Source: Verrucomicrobiia bacterium (GTDB taxonomy: Bacteria; Verrucomicrobiota; Verrucomicrobiia; Limisphaerales; Palsa-1400). Taken from it: a stretch of DNA of 14,510 nt. Below the pieces are notes generated by a model. It searched no databases and was not told the origin of the DNA. It saw only the letters and a program-made list of their open reading frames with translations. Both the position numbers and the translations under genes were made by a program. The stretch lies in NCBI GenBank assembly GCA_025934545.1, contig JAICXV010000004.1, positions 1-14,510 on the forward strand, in the 5' to 3' direction. Shown one piece after another: positions 11,542 through 14,510 of this stretch. How positions within the stretch are numbered: position 1 is the stretch's first letter; each line of letters starts with the position of its first letter.

Positions 11542-14510
11542 ATGGATAGCGACAGCCAACTGCTCCAAGCCTACGCGAGTCACCAGTCTGAGGACGCCTT
11601 TCGTCAACTTGTCGCCCGGCGCATTGGCCTCGTCCATTCTGCTGCATTGCGCGAAGCCGATGGTGACCGCGGCTTCGCCCAGGACATTTCTCAAGCAGTT
11701 TTTACGGAACTTGCGCGCCGCGCTCCAATGCTCGTTCGGCACCCGGCCCTTTCGGGGTGGCTGTATACGTGCGTTCGTCGGATGAGCGCGAACCTGCGCC
11801 GTTCTGAACATCGCCGCCAGCGCCGCGAGCAAGAGACCTTCAACATGAACCCAACCATTACCTCCAGCGAAGACATTCTTTGGTCGCAACTTCGTCCTGT
11901 GCTCGATGACGCGATGCACGAGCTCAACGAAAAAGATCGCACAACTGTGGTCTTGCGTTTCTTCGAAGATCGCAGTTTCAAGGAAATCGGCTTTGTCCTT
12001 GGCCTGAGCGAAAATGCCGCACGGATGAGAATAGATCGCGCTTTGGAAAAACTGCGCGGTGTTCTCGGGCGTCGCGGCATAAAATCAACCGCATCCACAT
12101 TGGTTGTCGCACTCGCGGCTGGAAGCATCTTGGCTCCGCCTTCATCCCTTGCGGTCGCGGTCGCTAGCGGCGCTCTGGGATCTGTGGCCGCAGTTGGCCC
12201 AACAGCCTTGCTTCTTACGCATTTGCTTGCCATCGCTAAAAGCAAAGCCGTTATGGCAGCAGGCATAGTCGTGGTTGTTGGCTCCGTTGCGCTGTGGCAA
12301 CACACCTATCATAAAACGAATGCTGCAATAGCTGGCGAAAATGCGGCGCGGCGTGTCGTGCCCGTCACAAATGCCGTGGTCGAAAATCCGTCGCCGGTTA
12401 TCCCACAAAATGCAGTCACGGAGAACACCGGCCCGAAAATGGCCTTTCACCTCGTCGAAACTGAAACTGGAAATCCCATCGCCAACGCCAAACTCGATGT
12501 CGTCTATTTTCGAAATGGAGATCCAAAAGGCGTCAATGTCTTGACCGATACCAATGGTTTTGCGCCCATTCCCAAATCCCATCCCGGATTTCCCGACGGA
12601 ATCAACCTGTTCGTCACTGCTGCCGGGCACGTTCCTAAAGTCGTCTCCTTTGGTTCTCGCACAGACATCCCCGACGACTACACGATGAAACTGGAACAAG
12701 GAACCACTGTCGGCGGTACGATCGTAAATGAATCGCAGAAACCAATCGTCGGGGCCCGAATTGAATTGGAGGGGCCGGGAAATGACAGTGCGCTCCAGGA
12801 AAATATTCAATTCGGCCCCGACGCCATAAAACGCACCGACGCCACCGGACACTGGTCCTCTGACATGGTGCCAAAGGACTACAAAACAATTCACGTTCTC
12901 GCCAGCCACAAAGAGTATTGCGAAACTCAGGCAAACATTCCCGTCAACACGCCCGAATCCACCACATTCGCCATAACCATGTCCGCCGGCCTCACCGTCA
13001 GTGGTAAAGTCGTTGATATATATAACGGCCCACTCCAGGGCGCAAAAGTCCGCCAGGTTCGAATGAACTCCGAAAGAGAAGCCTCGGTCAAAACCGATGT
13101 TTCCGGCAATTTCGTTTTGAAAAAACTAACGGAAGGCGAGCTCATGCTTTCCGTCCAGGCCGATGGCTTTGCGCCGTTAGTGAAATCCTTTCATGTCATC
13201 ACCAATATTTCCGACGTTCAATTCCAACTCGGGCCCGGCCAGGTTCTGCTCGGCCGCGTCCTCAACGATCACGGCGAGCCGATTACTAACGCGCAGATAG
13301 AAACAGCCTGGAGTTGGGACGCTTTGCGCAAAGTGCTCTGGTCAGCTAAAACAGATTCAGACGGCTCATTTAAGTGGGATTCGGCGCCGGTTGAAGCGAT
13401 CGAGTACGACGTTGATGCCGACGGCTTTCAGGGTCTACGTCTTCCGCTCACCGGCGATGGTTCCGTCCATGAAATCAAGCTCAACCACGCAAAACCACCG
13501 AAAGATCGGGTGCGCCTCACCGGAACCGTCATTGACGATGAAACCGGCCAACCGCTGGACGATTTTAAAGTGATGGTAGCGCAGGCGGACGAAGATCGAG
13601 CGGGCAGTTTTAGTTTTGTGACAAAAGGAAAGGACGGGCAATTCACGTTCTCTCCGAGTGACGCTCTTTTCAAAATCAGGTTGGAGAAAGACGGTTGTTT
13701 GCCGGTGGTTTCCGATGACGTTGCTCGCACAAATCTGCCTTCCACTTTCGAGTTCAAGTTAAAAAAGGGCACAGGCCCTGCGGGCACGGTCTCGCTTCCG
13801 GATGGAACTCTCGCTGCAAACGCCGGCGTTTTTCTCTGCACGCCCGAAGTAGGTGTTAGATTCGCAGGGCCAACTTCCGCGCTTCTCGGCGGAAGCAGTA
13901 CGAGCTATCACACTCGCACTGACGCGGCGGGTAAGTTTTCTCTCCGGGCCGCAGTCAGCCCAATCGGAATTGTCGTCAGCCATGAGGATGGTTTCGCCGC
14001 TATCCCGATGTCAGGCTTTGGAGTTTCCAGCAACATCGTCTTGCAGCCGTGGGGCACCATCGACGGGAAACTGATTCTCGATGGCAAACCTGTAGCCAAC
14101 GAACGCATCATGACCTATTGCCGCGAAATGCGATTCGATGCTATGGGGCGTCAGTGCCAGTTCTTCGAAATAAATGAGGAAACAACGACCGATGCCGATG
14201 GCAAATTCTCATTCCAAAAACTTCCGGCTGCCGACTACGATGTGATGCGCCAAGTCGCCGCGACAATAAACGGCGGCTTCGAATCTCACGAAACCTGGGT
14301 CACCGTCAGATCCGGACAAACCACCGAAGTCACTCTGGGCGGCTCTGGCAGTGCCGTCACCGGCAAACTGATCTTCCCACAAGCGACTAACGACATCGAA
14401 TGGGCGCGAGTCTCCGTCACCATGGAATTTAAAAGCGAGGCCGCTGAGCCTGCCCGGCCCGAGTGGCACCAATTCGCATCGAAAGAAGCTTACGCTGAAG
14501 CCATCGCAAA
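11542..14510 (+). CDS. ECF-type sigma factor fused to membrane segment and tandem beta-sandwich domains (3' truncated)
   Basis: The frame is open from ATG 11542 to the window end (989 codons, no stop), so the protein is longer than seen. Residues 5-95 form sigma region 2 (DSQLLQAYASHQSEDAF, then DISQAVFTELARRAP and LSGWLYTCVRRMSANLRR). Residues 115-175 form region 4 with a helix-turn-helix (LNEKDRTTVVLRFFEDRSFKEIGFVLGLSENAARMRIDRALEKLR). A hydrophobic Ala/Val/Leu-rich stretch spans 184-232 and a membrane helix about 236-251 (VMAAGIVVVVGSVALW). After it come tandem carboxypeptidase-regulatory-like/Ig-like sandwiches with recurring G.V.D..G.P..GA and TD..G.F, beginning near 300, 389, 484, 567, 658, 745 and 815. 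The sigma part should be cytoplasmic and the repeats exported. No ribosome-binding site precedes the ATG. Inference: a one-protein signal transducer that may release its sigma domain by proteolysis. Confidence 0.85.
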   Translation, partial: MDSDSQLLQAYASHQSEDAFRQLVARRIGLVHSAALREADGDRGFAQDISQAVFTELARRAPMLVRHPALSGWLYTCVRRMSANLRRSEHRRQRREQETFNMNPTITSSEDILWSQLRPVLDDAMHELNEKDRTTVVLRFFEDRSFKEIGFVLGLSENAARMRIDRALEKLRGVLGRRGIKSTASTLVVALAAGSILAPPSSLAVAVASGALGSVAAVGPTALLLTHLLAIAKSKAVMAAGIVVVVGSVALWQHTYHKTNAAIAGENAARRVVPVTNAVVENPSPVIPQNAVTENTGPKMAFHLVETETGNPIANAKLDVVYFRNGDPKGVNVLTDTNGFAPIPKSHPGFPDGINLFVTAAGHVPKVVSFGSRTDIPDDYTMKLEQGTTVGGTIVNESQKPIVGARIELEGPGNDSALQENIQFGPDAIKRTDATGHWSSDMVPKDYKTIHVLASHKEYCETQANIPVNTPESTTFAITMSAGLTVSGKVVDIYNGPLQGAKVRQVRMNSEREASVKTDVSGNFVLKKLTEGELMLSVQADGFAPLVKSFHVITNISDVQFQLGPGQVLLGRVLNDHGEPITNAQIETAWSWDALRKVLWSAKTDSDGSFKWDSAPVEAIEYDVDADGFQGLRLPLTGDGSVHEIKLNHAKPPKDRVRLTGTVIDDETGQPLDDFKVMVAQADEDRAGSFSFVTKGKDGQFTFSPSDALFKIRLEKDGCLPVVSDDVARTNLPSTFEFKLKKGTGPAGTVSLPDGTLAANAGVFLCTPEVGVRFAGPTSALLGGSSTSYHTRTDAAGKFSLRAAVSPIGIVVSHEDGFAAIPMSGFGVSSNIVLQPWGTIDGKLILDGKPVANERIMTYCREMRFDAMGRQCQFFEINEETTTDADGKFSFQKLPAADYDVMRQVAATINGGFESHETWVTVRSGQTTEVTLGGSGSAVTGKLIFPQATNDIEWARVSVTMEFKSEAAEPARPEWHQFASKEAYAEAIA

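Noticed and set aside
11532..11549. Five-codon ORF overlapping the sigma-fusion start
   Set aside because: Too short to distinguish from chance and no ribosome-binding site; a leader peptide cannot be supported.
11691..12909. Two minus-strand frames of 204 and 255 aa
   Set aside because: They lie opposite the sigma-fusion gene, whose frame is intact and carries recognisable domains.
1..14510. CRISPR arrays, tRNA or rRNA genes, transposases, toxin-antitoxin families known by name
   Set aside because: Looked for and not seen; the repeats present are palindromic or protein-coding, not spaced direct repeats.

Overview
The window looks like a piece of a Verrucomicrobiota chromosome, most likely the Pedosphaera/Limisphaerales side. 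This is inferred from gene content and two intergenic repeat types I associate with such genomes from memory; no 16S or marker search was possible. Clues are a sigma factor fused through a membrane segment to a long exported domain array, a DUF6807 ('PmoA-like') secreted protein, a Tol-Pal system with a TonB-like third subunit, and few Shine-Dalgarno sequences. There are no rRNA or tRNA genes, CRISPR arrays or transposases.

Layout, left to right. (1) 1-747 (+): the 3' end of a protein made of about 48-residue W-rich repeats (PLL-type lectin-like beta-propeller), closed by a strong terminator at 765-801. (2) 1015-5030 (+): a complete Tol-Pal operon, tolQ-tolR-tolA-tolB-pal. tolR/tolA and tolA/tolB overlap by 4 nt (ATGA). 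tolQ and tolR are instead separated by a 139-bp imperfect palindrome built of heptamers. A terminator follows pal. (3) 5080-5210: a 131-bp palindromic element with perfect 21-bp terminal arms. Its last base is the first base of the start codon of a secreted DUF6807 protein (5210-6154, +). (4) 6168-11226 (-): a leftward cluster, in transcription order topoisomerase III (topB), an 89-aa unknown protein, an HNH endonuclease, a cysteine desulfurase and an 85-aa membrane protein. Two junctions overlap by 4 nt. topB is split by one in-frame amber codon at 10771-10773. (5) 11227-11541: a divergent regulatory region with a 19-bp dyad and three CGTAACAAA copies. (6) 11542 to the window end (+): one uninterrupted frame of at least 989 codons encoding an ECF-type sigma factor, a hydrophobic/membrane segment, then six or more carboxypeptidase-regulatory-like beta-sandwich domains. 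It runs off the window.

How they work together: TolQ/TolR form the proton-driven motor, TolA transmits force across the periplasm, and TolB and Pal link it to peptidoglycan and the outer membrane. The leftward cluster couples a topoisomerase, a small unknown/HNH pair and a cysteine desulfurase by translational overlap; no shared function is obvious. The sigma-factor fusion reads as a single-polypeptide transmembrane signalling device, which is the most unusual system here. The most informative anomalies are that fusion, the amber codon in topB, and the two palindromic elements lodged inside or against genes.
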